From: an uncultured Lachnospiraceae bacterium | GTDB taxonomy: Bacteria; Bacillota; Clostridia; Lachnospirales; Lachnospiraceae | DNA length: 64,000 nucleotides | Assembly (NCBI GenBank): GCA_910577675.1 | Contig: CAJTOR010000004.1 | Coordinates: 62,001-126,000 of the forward strand | Direction of reading: 5' to 3' | Shown: piece by piece, positions 1-8,597 of the stretch | How the letters are laid out: each line of letters opens with the position of its first letter | Position numbering within the stretch: position 1 is the stretch's first letter | Program-made: the position numbers and the translations under genes | The notes under the pieces: generated by a model | What the model saw: only the letters and a program-made list of their open reading frames with translations | Told to the model about the DNA's origin: nothing | The model's database searches: none

Positions 1-569
1 AGCCATTTAAGCACCGGCGCGAAATCCGATTGTTCCGTGTAATCCCCCGCCGCCCTAGTCGAATCCGCAAGGATGGTCTGATCATAGCAGAGCACATCGT
101 TTGAATACACCGAAAAACCTGTTTCGGACAGCTCGATGCGGATTGTGGCACCATCCTTAATATAATCGTCCACCAACGCATAATTATAAAGGTTCGCATC
201 AAAATATCCGCCAAACTTCTCGCTGTTAAAACCGAAATACGAACCCGGTGTAAAGTAAATCCTTCCATCATAATCCTCCGTGCCCTGGATGGCAAAAATC
301 GTGCCGAGCACATGGACTTCCCAGGTTGGTTTTGCATAAAACTCAAATACAACTCCCTTTGAGGTGTCCTTCCCTAAAAACGGGTTATCAAAAACATAAA
401 CCGGCGTAAAGTCACCGCTTGTTTCACCGTGCAGCGACAGATCAATCGCATCCACGTTAACATAATTATCTTTGTTCGGATCAAATTCCCCCGCCGTCAA
501 AACCGTCCCGGACACCGCGGTGCAGAGTATCCATGTGGCAAGCAGCGCTGCTAATATCTTTCTTTTCAT
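1..569 (-). CDS. Secreted lectin-like protein, C-terminus cut by window edge
   Basis: An open frame of 189 codons runs off the left edge. The start at 569 is an ATG preceded by AAAGGGGGAA at good spacing, 14 bases after the chemoreceptor stop, so the two are probably co-transcribed. The product begins MKRKILAALLATWILCTAVS, a signal peptide with no lipobox Cys. The rest is rich in aromatic residues and beta-strand-like segments (VVFEFYAKPTWEVHV, RIYFTPGSYFGFNSEKFGG, IRIELSETGFSVYSND), the look of a concanavalin A/LamG-like jelly-roll fold (inference). It may bind extracellular carbohydrate, but no catalytic motif is visible in the part present. It could equally be the N-terminal domain of a larger glycan-active protein, since the C-terminus is missing. 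Confidence 0.7.
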   Translation of the reverse strand, partial: MKRKILAALLATWILCTAVSGTVLTAGEFDPNKDNYVNVDAIDLSLHGETSGDFTPVYVFDNPFLGKDTSKGVVFEFYAKPTWEVHVLGTIFAIQGTEDYDGRIYFTPGSYFGFNSEKFGGYFDANLYNYALVDDYIKDGATIRIELSETGFSVYSNDVLCYDQTILADSTRAAGDYTEQSDFAPVLKW

Positions 570-583
570 CACAGATTCCCCCT

Positions 584-2293
584 TTAAAGATTCACAAAAG
601 CGTCCGACTGCTGGTTTAAGTTCTCCACAATCCGGATACTGGACTCGACATTCTTGTATACCTGGTTAATTTGCTCCACAAGGCTCTGTGTGCTGTCAGC
701 CGAGTGGGAAACCCCCTGGTTGCACTCGCCCACCGCATCTGCGATCTGGTTCATCTGCCCTGCCATTTCCCCTATCATCTGGCTTAAATCATCCATCCTG
801 CTAAGGCAATTATCCATCGCCCCGCTCACGCTCTCCGCTTCTTCACGGTACTTCCTGCCCGCATTGGCATGGCTGTCATAATCCGGCAGGATCGCCTCCG
901 ATATATACCGCATAATATCATTTGCGTTCGTATTTAACTCGTTTACTGCACTGATAACAACACTGTTGATATTCTGGATCTTATTTGCCGTTTCGCGGCT
1001 GCTGTCCGCAAGCAGACGGATCTCATCCGCAACCACTGAAAAACTGCGCCCCACATCCCCGGCGCGCGCTGCCTCGATGGAAGCGTTGAGTGCAAGCAGG
1101 TTGGTCTGGCTTGAAATATTTAGAATTTCATCCGTCAGCTCATTTACATGATCCACACTCTTGCTGTTCTCTATCGCCGCATTCAGGCGTTCCATAATAC
1201 CCTCTAGCATCTGGTTCGTTTCTTCTTTGTTCTTTTCAGCGGATTCCTCTATCTCCTCTGCACGCTGCTTCATATGCGTGGTACTCTGCTGAATCTGCTT
1301 TGTTACCTGAGCCACATCACTTACATGGTCACCGATCATGCCCGCCTGTTCGTTAATCCGGTTGACGGTATTGGAAATATTGTCTATCGTTGCCGCAATC
1401 TCCTCGGAAGATGCCGATATTTCCCCGGAATTCTCATTTGCCCTATTGACACTGTCCGTCACATAGATAAAGGACTGGTTCATATCCCCCGTCGCGCATA
1501 CAATCTTTCCCATAATCTTTTGAAGTGTCGCGATGAACAGGTTGACACCCCTCACCAACCCTCCTATTTCGTCACCCGTCACAACCGGGATACGCTCGGT
1601 AAGATCCCCCCGCTTATCATTGATATCCTTTATAATCCTGCGCAATCTCCGCTCATAATTAAGTGTCGGCCTTACTATGGTCATCTGTATAACTGTTACA
1701 CTTGTTGCCACAATAATCAACATAATAAGCATCATGCCAACGGAGAGAATCATCGCATCGTTCCTTACGGCTTCCTGTTTTGCGCTCGCAACCCCGATAT
1801 TGTACTGCGCCTGCCCGCTCATCTGGGAAACCTGGATGGAGAGGCGCTCAAAAATCTCGGCAAGGACACCGCCCACCTTCGCCGCCACCTCACGCGTATT
1901 GTTGGTGGCACTCAGGTTCATGGTATCAATGTAATTTTCAAGATATTCGTCCTGGATGGCAAGGAGCTGTTCGTATGAAGCCGCGTCACCGATCTCCCCG
2001 TACTGTTTTACATTTGCTTTCAGGGTTGCCGCCGCCCGGGCAATCTTTTCCTCCACCTTCTCCTTTTCTTCTTTTGTTGTCATAATGCTATAGTTCAGCA
2101 AAAGCTGCTGCATTTCTTCAATATTCGCTGAAATTGCATCCAGCGATATAATTACAGGGACGTTTTTCTTAACGATTTCATCTCCCGCATTCCCGACCCG
2201 GTTAATACTTATAATGCTGCAGACGGAAGAGATAATGCTGATGACCACGATCAGCACAAGTGGTAAAATTACTTTGCCTTTTAAACTCTTCAT
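584..2293 (-). CDS. Methyl-accepting chemotaxis protein
   Basis: This 569-residue membrane chemoreceptor has a first membrane segment at about 8-31, a mainly helical extracellular sensor at about 35-180 of four-helix-bundle type, a second segment at about 181-206, a HAMP linker to about 260 and a long coiled-coil signalling domain. The conserved hairpin tip that contacts CheA/CheW is at about 391-430 (QTNLLALNASIEAARAGD, then VVADEIRLLAD). The usual AGE of the tip is AGD here. It would sense an external ligand and control flagellar rotation. The start ATG has AAAGGAAAAAGGGA upstream. The secreted lectin-like gene follows 14 bases downstream, suggesting a link to sugar sensing (inference). No other chemotaxis gene is in the window. 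Confidence 0.95.
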   Translation of the reverse strand: MKSLKGKVILPLVLIVVISIISSVCSIISINRVGNAGDEIVKKNVPVIISLDAISANIEEMQQLLLNYSIMTTKEEKEKVEEKIARAAATLKANVKQYGEIGDAASYEQLLAIQDEYLENYIDTMNLSATNNTREVAAKVGGVLAEIFERLSIQVSQMSGQAQYNIGVASAKQEAVRNDAMILSVGMMLIMLIIVATSVTVIQMTIVRPTLNYERRLRRIIKDINDKRGDLTERIPVVTGDEIGGLVRGVNLFIATLQKIMGKIVCATGDMNQSFIYVTDSVNRANENSGEISASSEEIAATIDNISNTVNRINEQAGMIGDHVSDVAQVTKQIQQSTTHMKQRAEEIEESAEKNKEETNQMLEGIMERLNAAIENSKSVDHVNELTDEILNISSQTNLLALNASIEAARAGDVGRSFSVVADEIRLLADSSRETANKIQNINSVVISAVNELNTNANDIMRYISEAILPDYDSHANAGRKYREEAESVSGAMDNCLSRMDDLSQMIGEMAGQMNQIADAVGECNQGVSHSADSTQSLVEQINQVYKNVESSIRIVENLNQQSDAFVNL

Positions 2294-2341
2294 TCCCTTT
2301 TTCCTTTCGAAAAATTATTTTCCAGTTCCCCCCATCCCTCT

Positions 2342-2833
2342 TTACGCCTCCTTTTGGTTGATATAGTTCATCAGCCCCTCTGCCTTTATGATTTTCTGCA
2401 TGAATTCCGGGAATGCCTGCCCTTTAAACTCCTGCCCGCTTGTGCGGTCATAAATCATGCCCGTATCAAAATCGATCTCCACTTCATCCCCGGCTTTTAT
2501 TGCCTGCGCCGCGCTCGGGCACTCTATTATCGGAAGTCCGATGTTTATCGCGTTGCGGTAAAAGATGCGCGCGAAAGTTTCGGCAACCACACACGCGATG
2601 CCGGATGCCTTGATTGCAATCGGCGCATGTTCCCTCGAAGATCCACAGCCAAAATTTTTATTTGCCACTATTATGTCCCCTGTCTTTACGCGGTTTACAA
2701 AGTCCGCGTCAATGTCTTCCATGCATTTTTTTGCGAGCTCCTTCGGGTCGGAAGAATTCAGGTATCTCGCCGGGATGATTACATCTGTATCGACGTTGTC
2801 ACCATATTTATGTACTATACCATGTGCTCTCAT
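2342..2833 (-). CDS. leuD: 3-isopropylmalate dehydratase small subunit
   Basis: LeuD is the swivelling small subunit of isopropylmalate isomerase, which with LeuC converts 2-isopropylmalate to 3-isopropylmalate in leucine synthesis. The 163-residue length and the segments DNVDTDVIIPARYL, NFGCGSSREHAPIAIKASG and FYRNAINIGLPI are typical of the short bacterial and archaeal type. The ATG at 2833 is preferred over an upstream in-frame GTG at 2839 because AAAGGCGG then lies 8-9 bases upstream. It is the last leucine gene of the operon leuB, membrane protein, leuC, leuD, and is separated from leuC by an unusual repeat-filled gap of about 260 bases. Confidence 0.96.
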   Translation of the reverse strand: MRAHGIVHKYGDNVDTDVIIPARYLNSSDPKELAKKCMEDIDADFVNRVKTGDIIVANKNFGCGSSREHAPIAIKASGIACVVAETFARIFYRNAINIGLPIIECPSAAQAIKAGDEVEIDFDTGMIYDRTSGQEFKGQAFPEFMQKIIKAEGLMNYINQKEA

Positions 2834-2853
2834 TTCCACATCCGCCTTTCTTA

Positions 2854-3088
2854 TTTAAAGTTCCGCATAATTCCCTTCTCAGCGCCCTTTCCTTAGGAAG
2901 CGATTTCTTCCGCTCCGCTCCATAAATCCCTTCCTGCGCTGCTCCGGGACTTATGCTGTTTAAAGTTCCGCATAATTCCCTTCTCAGCGCCTTTTCCTTA
3001 GGAAGCGATTTCTTCCGCTCCGCTCCATAAATCCCTTCCTGCGCTGCTTTTGGGAATTATGCTGTTTAAAGTTCCGCATAATTCCCTT
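2854..3088. repeat. Tandem 105-bp palindromic repeat between leuC and leuD
   Basis: Two copies of a unit of about 105 bases start at 2854 and 2959, and a third copy is cut after about 24 bases (3065-3088). The units differ at only a few positions. The second unit is bounded by the inverted pair GCATAATTCCC and GGGAATTATGC. Nested inside each unit are CAGCGC with GCGCTG and GGAAG with CTTCC, so the RNA or DNA could fold into a branched hairpin. The first unit has an imperfect right arm (GGGACTTATGC). There is no convincing reading frame. Confidence 0.85.
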
Positions 3089-3097
3089 GATTATATT

Positions 3098-4363
3098 TTA
3101 TAGTCCTAGTTCTGCTGGTTCACTTATTTTCCCGGTTACGGCGGATGCGGCTGCCACTGCGGGGCTTGCGATATATACCTCGGATTCCACATGTCCCATG
3201 CGGCCTACGAAATTGCGGTTTGTCGTTGATACCGCCCTCTCGCCCGCAGCCAAAATCCCCATATGTCCGCCGAGGCAAGGTCCGCAGGTCGGTGTGCTTA
3301 CAATACAGCCGGACTCAATAAATATCTTTAACAGCCCCTCTTCCATCGCCTGCAAATAAACTGCCTGGGTCGCCGGGATAACAATCGCGCGCACGCCGTC
3401 CTTCACCTTCCTGCCCTCAAGAACCTTTGCTGCCGCGCGCATATCGCTGATTCGCCCGTTTGTGCAGGAACCGATCACCACCTGGTCAATCCTTACCTCG
3501 CCGCTCTCCTTCACCGTCCTTGTATTTTCAGGCAGGTGCGGGAAAGAAACGGTCGGCTCAAGCTCTGATAAATCGATGGTATAAGTTTCGTCATATACGG
3601 CATCCTCATCCGCCTCAAATATACGGTACGGCTTTGTGGAATGCTCCTTCATATATGCGACTGTAAGCTCGTCCACCGGGAATATCCCATTCTTCGCCCC
3701 CGCCTCGATCGCCATATTCGCGACCGTAAAGCGGTCATCCATAGACAGACTTGCCACACCCTCACCCACAAATTCCATCGAGCGGTAAAGTGCACCATCC
3801 ACTCCGATCATCCCGATAATATGTAGGATCAGATCCTTCCCGGACACCCAAGGTTTCATTGTTCCGGTCAGGACAAAGCGTATTGCGGACGGAACTTTAA
3901 ACCACGCCTTCCCCGTAATCATGCCCGCACCCATATCAGTACTCCCAACCCCGGTCGAGAACGCACCGAGCGCACCGTAAGTACAGGTGTGTGAATCCGC
4001 GCCGATGCAGGTATCACCCGCTACCACCAAACCTTTTTCCGGCAGCAGCGCATGCTCAATTCCCATCTGCCCAACCTCAAAATAGTTTGTGATCCCCTGT
4101 GCCTTTGCATACTCCCTCACACATTTACAATGCTCCGCCGACTTAATATCTTTATTCGGCGCAAAATGATCCGGAACAAGTGCAATCTTGTCCTTATCAA
4201 AAACATCTTTTTTATTCAGTTTTTCCACTTCATGTATGGCAACAGGACCGGTGATATCGTTGGCAAGCACCATATCAAGATCCGCCTCGATTAACTGTCC
4301 CGCCTCCACATAGTCAAGCCCTGCATGCGCTGCAAGTATTTTCTGTGTCATTGTCATTCCCAT
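3098..4363 (-). CDS. leuC: 3-isopropylmalate dehydratase large subunit
   Basis: LeuC is the catalytic [4Fe-4S] subunit of isopropylmalate isomerase. At 421 residues it fits the short family that pairs with a 160-170 residue LeuD. The cluster ligands are visible as Cys300 in VIGSCTNGR and Cys360/Cys363 in TPTCGPCLGG. Other aconitase-family signatures are DHFAPN near 65, GADSHTCTYGALG near 121 and FSTGVGSTDMG near 135. The ATG at 4363 has GGAGG about 10 bases upstream. It follows the small membrane-protein gene by 29 bases in the same operon as leuB. Confidence 0.97.
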   Translation of the reverse strand: MGMTMTQKILAAHAGLDYVEAGQLIEADLDMVLANDITGPVAIHEVEKLNKKDVFDKDKIALVPDHFAPNKDIKSAEHCKCVREYAKAQGITNYFEVGQMGIEHALLPEKGLVVAGDTCIGADSHTCTYGALGAFSTGVGSTDMGAGMITGKAWFKVPSAIRFVLTGTMKPWVSGKDLILHIIGMIGVDGALYRSMEFVGEGVASLSMDDRFTVANMAIEAGAKNGIFPVDELTVAYMKEHSTKPYRIFEADEDAVYDETYTIDLSELEPTVSFPHLPENTRTVKESGEVRIDQVVIGSCTNGRISDMRAAAKVLEGRKVKDGVRAIVIPATQAVYLQAMEEGLLKIFIESGCIVSTPTCGPCLGGHMGILAAGERAVSTTNRNFVGRMGHVESEVYIASPAVAAASAVTGKISEPAELGL

Positions 4364-4392
4364 TAATCATTTACCTCCGTTCTAACAATCCC

Positions 4393-4788
4393 CTACCCAA
4401 GCATCGCCTTCATCAGGCTCATGAAAATAAGGAAAAATACCAGCCCTGCAAGAAAATACCAGAGCGGGAATTTCTCCGTGGCAGGCCATGGTCTGCGCAT
4501 TTTTGAATACTGGTTTTTCCTAAAAAAATACAAAAACAGCATCCACATTATCGCAAAATAGCCAAACAGCTCCACGTAAATCAAAATATTGACCGCCAGG
4601 ATACAAGCCTGCTGCACCCCGCTGAAAGCCGCCCCAGTCTCCTGCACCTGCGCGACAAACCCCGCCGCCACATTGAGCAGAAGAAAAAACAGTACCGTCA
4701 GGGCGCAGTACACAAGGGAAGAAATCTTAATCAGTTTCGCATAACTAAATTCTTTTCGCAATCTGCTCACCCATCTCCTTTGTGCCAA
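4393..4788 (-). CDS. Small multi-pass membrane protein in the leucine operon
   Basis: I do not recognise this protein. It has up to 131 residues, with three hydrophobic segments at about 24-47, 62-88 and 107-130 and a basic loop (RKNQYSKMRRP) between the last two. The reading frame overlaps the end of leuB by 44 bases if the ATG at 4788 is used. A GTG at 4770 lies just after AAAGGAG and is a credible alternative start, so the N-terminus is uncertain. Its place between leuB and leuC suggests co-expression by translational coupling. A transport role for the pathway would be a guess. Confidence 0.75.
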   Translation of the reverse strand: MAQRRWVSRLRKEFSYAKLIKISSLVYCALTVLFFLLLNVAAGFVAQVQETGAAFSGVQQACILAVNILIYVELFGYFAIMWMLFLYFFRKNQYSKMRRPWPATEKFPLWYFLAGLVFFLIFMSLMKAMLG

Positions 4789-5827
4789 TCAGTTTACAGC
4801 CCTCCGACATAATATCCACCGTGCGGTACCCCGCATCCAAAACCTGCGACACCGCCGCCTCCACAGCATCCGCCTCCTGCACAAGATCAAAAGAATACCG
4901 CAGCATCATTGCCGCCGAGAGGATGGTCGCAATCGGGTTCGCCTTGTCCTGACCCGCGATATCCGGCGCAGAACCGTGGCTCGGCTCATAAAGACCAAGT
5001 TTCCCCGCCCCAAGGCTTGCGGAGGCCAGCATCCCAATCGAGCCAGTCACCATACTCGCCTCATCCGACAGAATATCTCCGAACATATTTTCCGTCAAAA
5101 CCACATCAAACTGCTTGGGATCTCTTACAATCTGCATGGCAGCATTGTCCACCAGCATATCACTTAATGCAACCTCGGGATATTCCATGGCGGTTTCTGC
5201 CACCACCTGCCGCCACAGCCTTGAAGTATCCAGTACATTTGCCTTATCAACACTCACCACGCGCTTCCCGCGTTTCATAGCAACTTCAAATGCCCACCTT
5301 GCAATGCGGCGGATTTCATTCTCGTCGTAAGGCATCGTGTCAATGGCTCTGCGCACACCGCCCTCCGTAACCGTTTTCCGCTCGCCAAAATATACGCCGC
5401 CCGTCAGTTCGCGCACAACAACAAAATCAAAGCCTTCCCCTATAATCTCATCTTTAAGCGGACAGGCATTTTTTAACTGTGGAAACAAAAGTGCAGGCCG
5501 CAGGTTACAAAACAGCCCAAGCCCCTTGCGGATTGATAAAAGCCCCGCCTCCGGGCGCAGATTCGGCGGCAGCTCATACCAGGAAGATTCCCCGACCTTG
5601 CCCCCCACCGCACCGAGCAGGACGGAATCGCTCGCCTTCGCTGTAGCAAGCGCCTCATCCGTTAGCGGCACGCCAGTCGCGTCGATGGAAGCTCCTCCCA
5701 TCAAAACCTGTGTGTAATGAAAGCCGTGCCCATATTTCGTACCGACCGCATCCAGTACCCTGCACGCTTCGCGCACAATCTCCGGTCCAATCCCATCACC
5801 CGGGATCACTGCAACATTATAATCCAT
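4745..5827 (-). CDS. leuB: 3-isopropylmalate dehydrogenase
   Basis: LeuB oxidises and decarboxylates 3-isopropylmalate to 2-ketoisocaproate with NAD. The 360-residue product starts MDYNVAVIPGDGIGPEIV, the usual N-terminus of the family. The frame is open for 23 further codons, but the ATG at 5827 has GAGGCAGGG just upstream and matches family length. Visible signatures are the substrate-loop arginines around LRPEAGLLSIRKGLGLFCNLRP, the metal-binding stretch MLVDNAAMQIVRDP and the cofactor region ENMFGDILSDEASMVTGSIG, then LYEPSHGSAPDIAGQ. It is the first gene of the leucine operon, diverging from a LysR-type regulator. Confidence 0.97.
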   Translation of the reverse strand: MDYNVAVIPGDGIGPEIVREACRVLDAVGTKYGHGFHYTQVLMGGASIDATGVPLTDEALATAKASDSVLLGAVGGKVGESSWYELPPNLRPEAGLLSIRKGLGLFCNLRPALLFPQLKNACPLKDEIIGEGFDFVVVRELTGGVYFGERKTVTEGGVRRAIDTMPYDENEIRRIARWAFEVAMKRGKRVVSVDKANVLDTSRLWRQVVAETAMEYPEVALSDMLVDNAAMQIVRDPKQFDVVLTENMFGDILSDEASMVTGSIGMLASASLGAGKLGLYEPSHGSAPDIAGQDKANPIATILSAAMMLRYSFDLVQEADAVEAAVSQVLDAGYRTVDIMSEGCKLIGTKEMGEQIAKRI

Positions 5828-5888
5828 CCCTGCCTCATTTCCCCCGCGTATCCTAAATTCCCGTAAAACAGCCCATATAAAACATAAA

Positions 5889-5931
5889 GCTGCCACGGTT
5901 TACTTCGTCTTAAACCGTTTTTTCGGGCAGC
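5889..5931 (-). promoter_or_regulatory. Strong hairpin in the leuB leader
   Basis: On the leuB strand the leader folds as GCTGCC, CGAAAAAA, CGGTTT, loop AAGACGAAGT, AAACCG, T, GGCAGC. It is followed by a T-rich stretch (TTTATGTTTTAT) about 60 bases before the leuB start. This could be an attenuator or terminator. I found no T-box sequence (AGGGTGGNACCGCG) and no leucine-rich leader peptide. Confidence 0.55.
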
Positions 5932-5968
5932 ATTTTTTAAGGATACCGGGCTGGTTTCTATTTTCTAC

Positions 5969-5998
5969 TTGCCATTATAGCACATGTTCTGTTATAAT
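5969..5998 (+). promoter_or_regulatory. LysR gene promoter inside the divergent leuB/LysR control region
   Basis: For the LysR gene there is TTGCCA (5969-5974), an 18-base spacer and TATAAT (5993-5998). For leuB on the other strand a TATAAT lies at 5974-5979 with a poor -35 box, as expected of an activator-dependent promoter. Two ACATGT motifs flank the LysR -10 box in a dyad (ATAGCACATGT and ACATGTTAT), a candidate LysR-type operator. Confidence 0.6.
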
Positions 5999-6052
5999 TA
6001 AAATACATGTTATTCATATTTTATATAACTTTAAGGAATAGAAAGGTGCGCG

Positions 6053-6964
6053 ATGGAAAACCAGACCCCCCTCTCACATTACCAGATTTTTAACAAGGTG
6101 GCTGAAACCGGAAATATCTCCCTTGCCGCAAAAGAACTTTTTATCAGCCAGCCCGCAATCTCAAAATCCATAAAAAAACTGGAGGAAGAATTAAACGTCC
6201 TTCTTTTCTCCCGCAGTTCCCGCGGCGTGCGGCTGACGGAAGAAGGAAAACTTCTGTACGAGTACACGCGCGAGGCATTCCAGGCACTGAATGCAGGTGA
6301 GGCTGCACTGCGCCAGTTCTCCCGCCTTGGTGTCGGCCATGTCCGCATCGGCGTGAGCACCACACTATGCAAATATCTGCTTCTCCCCTTCCTCAAAGAA
6401 TTTGTCGCTGCCCACCCCCATATCCGTTTTACCATCCAGTGCCAGTCCTCTTTCCAGACAATGGAACTTCTCAGGGAAGGGCGGGTTGATATCGGTCTGG
6501 TCGGTCAGGCAGAAAACATGCACGGCTTAAATTTTATTCCTACCGGGCAGGTCGAAGACGTTTTCGTTGCAACAGGTGCCTACCTTGAAAACCTGACGCT
6601 CCGCGAGGGACGGCTGCCCCAGGTCGAGGAACTTTTATATGCGGGAAATTTGATGTTACTTGACGAAAAAAATATTACAAGGCTGTATATCGACAATTAT
6701 CTTGCCAGCCACCATATCCGCACAGGTCAGATTCTCGAAGTGGGCAGCATGGATCTTTTGATAGAATTTGCGCGCACTGGACTTGGCATTGCCTGCGCCA
6801 TAAAAGAGTTTATACGCGAGGATATAAAGAACGGCAGGATGTTTATCCTTCCTCTCTCCTATCCCATCCCAAAGAGAAAAGTCGGCATCTGCTTTGCAAA
6901 AAACCATGATCTACCGGGCGCGGCACAGCGCTTCCTAGATTTTATTTTTGAATCAAACAAATAG
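6053..6964 (+). CDS. LysR-family transcriptional regulator
   Basis: The 303-residue product has an N-terminal winged helix-turn-helix at about 7-65 (FNKVAETGNISLAAKELFIS, then QPAISKSIKKLEEEL and LLFSRSSRGVRLTEEG) and a C-terminal substrate-binding-like effector domain from about 95. The start ATG has AAAGGTG upstream. It is transcribed away from leuB through a shared region of 225 bases, so regulation of the leucine operon is the most likely job (inference from position). The nagA gene follows 27 bases downstream on the same strand, so it may also affect aminosugar use. The effector cannot be read from the sequence. Confidence 0.93.
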   Translation: MENQTPLSHYQIFNKVAETGNISLAAKELFISQPAISKSIKKLEEELNVLLFSRSSRGVRLTEEGKLLYEYTREAFQALNAGEAALRQFSRLGVGHVRIGVSTTLCKYLLLPFLKEFVAAHPHIRFTIQCQSSFQTMELLREGRVDIGLVGQAENMHGLNFIPTGQVEDVFVATGAYLENLTLREGRLPQVEELLYAGNLMLLDEKNITRLYIDNYLASHHIRTGQILEVGSMDLLIEFARTGLGIACAIKEFIREDIKNGRMFILPLSYPIPKRKVGICFAKNHDLPGAAQRFLDFIFESNK

Positions 6965-6991
6965 GGGCAATGCGCCCGCAGGAGGATTATT

Positions 6992-8149
6992 ATGTTATTA
7001 AAAAATGGCTCTGTATTCCTTGATAAAAAATTTGTTCCGGCAGACCTTTTAGTAAAGGACGGAAAAATATCCGCCGTGTGGGAATACCCGGAAAAGACCG
7101 GGCGGTCTTACCCGGAAGAAGAAATTATCGACTGTGCCGGAAATATGATCTGGCCAGGATTATTTGATCTGCACACGCACGGCTGTCTCGGATATGATTT
7201 CACAAAATCAAGCCCGGACGAAATACTGAAAATGTGCTTATTCTATGCAGCCCACGGTGTAACCAGCGTGCTGGCAACCACAATGACAAACGCGGATGCA
7301 CAATATGCCAGGGCTATGGGCTATATCCGACAGGCAATGGATATGCAAAAAAATGGAAAAGACGGTTCAGTCGGGGCAGGGCTTAGGGGAATCTATATGG
7401 AAGGTCCTTTCTTTTCCCCGGCCAAAAAAGGGGCGCACGATGAAAAATACCTCCGCCCCCTCTCCCAATCCTTAATTGACGAGTACCAAAAGCTAAGCAA
7501 CAATGCGATCCGCCTGCTGGCGCTGGACCCTTCCCTTCCGGGGACAGCAGAATTTATACGGGATAATATAGAAAAATTCACCATTTCCATCGCCCACACA
7601 GACTGCGACTATGAAACAGCCCTGGCTGCGGCAAACGCTGGTGCCACCCATGTAACACATCTTTTTAATGCCATGCGCCCCCTGCTGCACCGCGCCCCGG
7701 GTGTTGTCGGTGCCGCTTATACCGCGGGACTTAACGCGGAAATAATCTGCGACGGCATCCATGTTCATCCCGCGGTTATCGGTCTGATATTTTCCGCAAT
7801 GCCGGGGCATATCCTCCTTGTTTCGGATTCCATCAACCCGACCGGGCTTTCGGACGGCGACTATATGGCGGGCGGGCTTTCCATCAAAGTAAGAGACCAC
7901 CGCGCATATCTTCCCGACGGCACGCTCGCCGGCTCCACAATCACGCTTTTCGATGCGGTAAAAAACGCCGTGGATTTCCATATACCATTGGAAACAGCCC
8001 TTTATGCTGCCACCGCCCTTCCCGCTAAAGCCGTCGGGCTTGAAGAAGAGGTTGGCAGTATTGCCTGCGGCATGGATGCCGACCTGCTGATTGTGGATGG
8101 GCAGCTAACCTTAAAAAAAGTAATGATTGGAGGGAAATTACTCGATTGA
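6992..8149 (+). CDS. nagA: N-acetylglucosamine-6-phosphate deacetylase
   Basis: NagA removes acetate from GlcNAc-6-phosphate to give glucosamine-6-phosphate, the substrate of NagB, whose gene lies far away at 34.5 kb. The 385-residue product is an amidohydrolase with the metal motif DLHTHG (His61, His63), the metal Glu137 in YMEGPFFSPAKKGAH, His202 in IAHTDCD, His223 in VTHLFNAM and the catalytic Asp279 in LVSDSINPTG. GGAGG precedes the ATG by seven bases. It follows the LysR gene and converges on a thioesterase gene with only 16 bases between the stops. Confidence 0.96.
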   Translation: MLLKNGSVFLDKKFVPADLLVKDGKISAVWEYPEKTGRSYPEEEIIDCAGNMIWPGLFDLHTHGCLGYDFTKSSPDEILKMCLFYAAHGVTSVLATTMTNADAQYARAMGYIRQAMDMQKNGKDGSVGAGLRGIYMEGPFFSPAKKGAHDEKYLRPLSQSLIDEYQKLSNNAIRLLALDPSLPGTAEFIRDNIEKFTISIAHTDCDYETALAAANAGATHVTHLFNAMRPLLHRAPGVVGAAYTAGLNAEIICDGIHVHPAVIGLIFSAMPGHILLVSDSINPTGLSDGDYMAGGLSIKVRDHRAYLPDGTLAGSTITLFDAVKNAVDFHIPLETALYAATALPAKAVGLEEEVGSIACGMDADLLIVDGQLTLKKVMIGGKLLD

Positions 8150-8165
8150 TTTTCTAAGCCCCACA

Positions 8166-8591
8166 TCACTCCTGCCCTTCCAGACATGAGGCAAACATCA
8201 TATACACCTGCGGGAATTCCTTCTTTAAACGCAGCGGCCTGTATTCACGGTCGAGGAAGCAGTGGCAGCTCGTCCCCGTCGTTGTCAGCTCCCCCGTCCC
8301 CTCCTGCCTTACCTCATACGACAGCAAAAGCTTCACTCCGTTAAATCCCGTTACGGTCGGCTTTATAAGAACATCTTCACCGTAATGCACCATCGCCTTA
8401 TATTCCGCCGAAACGGAAAGTACCGGAATAATGATTCCCTGCTCCTCCATCCACGCATAGGAAAATCCTGACTTTTCAAGGAAATCCGTGCGCGCTTCCT
8501 CGAACCAGCGGATATAATTTGAATGGTGTACCACCTTCATCTGATCCGTTTCATAATATTGCACCCTATGCCGGTAAGCTGTTATCTCCAT
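8166..8591 (-). CDS. Acyl-CoA thioesterase of the hot-dog (YbgC/4HBT) family
   Basis: The 141-residue product is a single hot-dog domain. The stretch VQYYETDQMKVVHHSNYIRW holds the catalytic Asp region and the HxNY signature of YbgC-like thioesterases, and FNGVKLLLSYEV and CHCFLD are typical strands. It would hydrolyse an acyl-CoA, substrate unknown. The ATG at 8591 is chosen because GGAGG lies six bases upstream; an in-frame GTG two codons earlier overlaps that ribosome site. It stands alone and converges on nagA. Confidence 0.88.
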   Translation of the reverse strand: MEITAYRHRVQYYETDQMKVVHHSNYIRWFEEARTDFLEKSGFSYAWMEEQGIIIPVLSVSAEYKAMVHYGEDVLIKPTVTGFNGVKLLLSYEVRQEGTGELTTTGTSCHCFLDREYRPLRLKKEFPQVYMMFASCLEGQE

Positions 8592-8597
8592 AGGCAC

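Noticed and set aside
1274..1978. 234-codon plus-strand frame inside the chemoreceptor gene
   Set aside because: The minus-strand chemoreceptor is certain; the plus-strand product is His/Arg-rich low-quality sequence without a start site.
2854..3088. CRISPR array
   Set aside because: Units are 105 bases, nearly identical over their whole length, with no spacers and no cas genes.
5828..5968. T-box riboswitch for leucine
   Set aside because: A strong hairpin is present but the AGGGTGGNACCGCG sequence and the stem I specifier loop are not.
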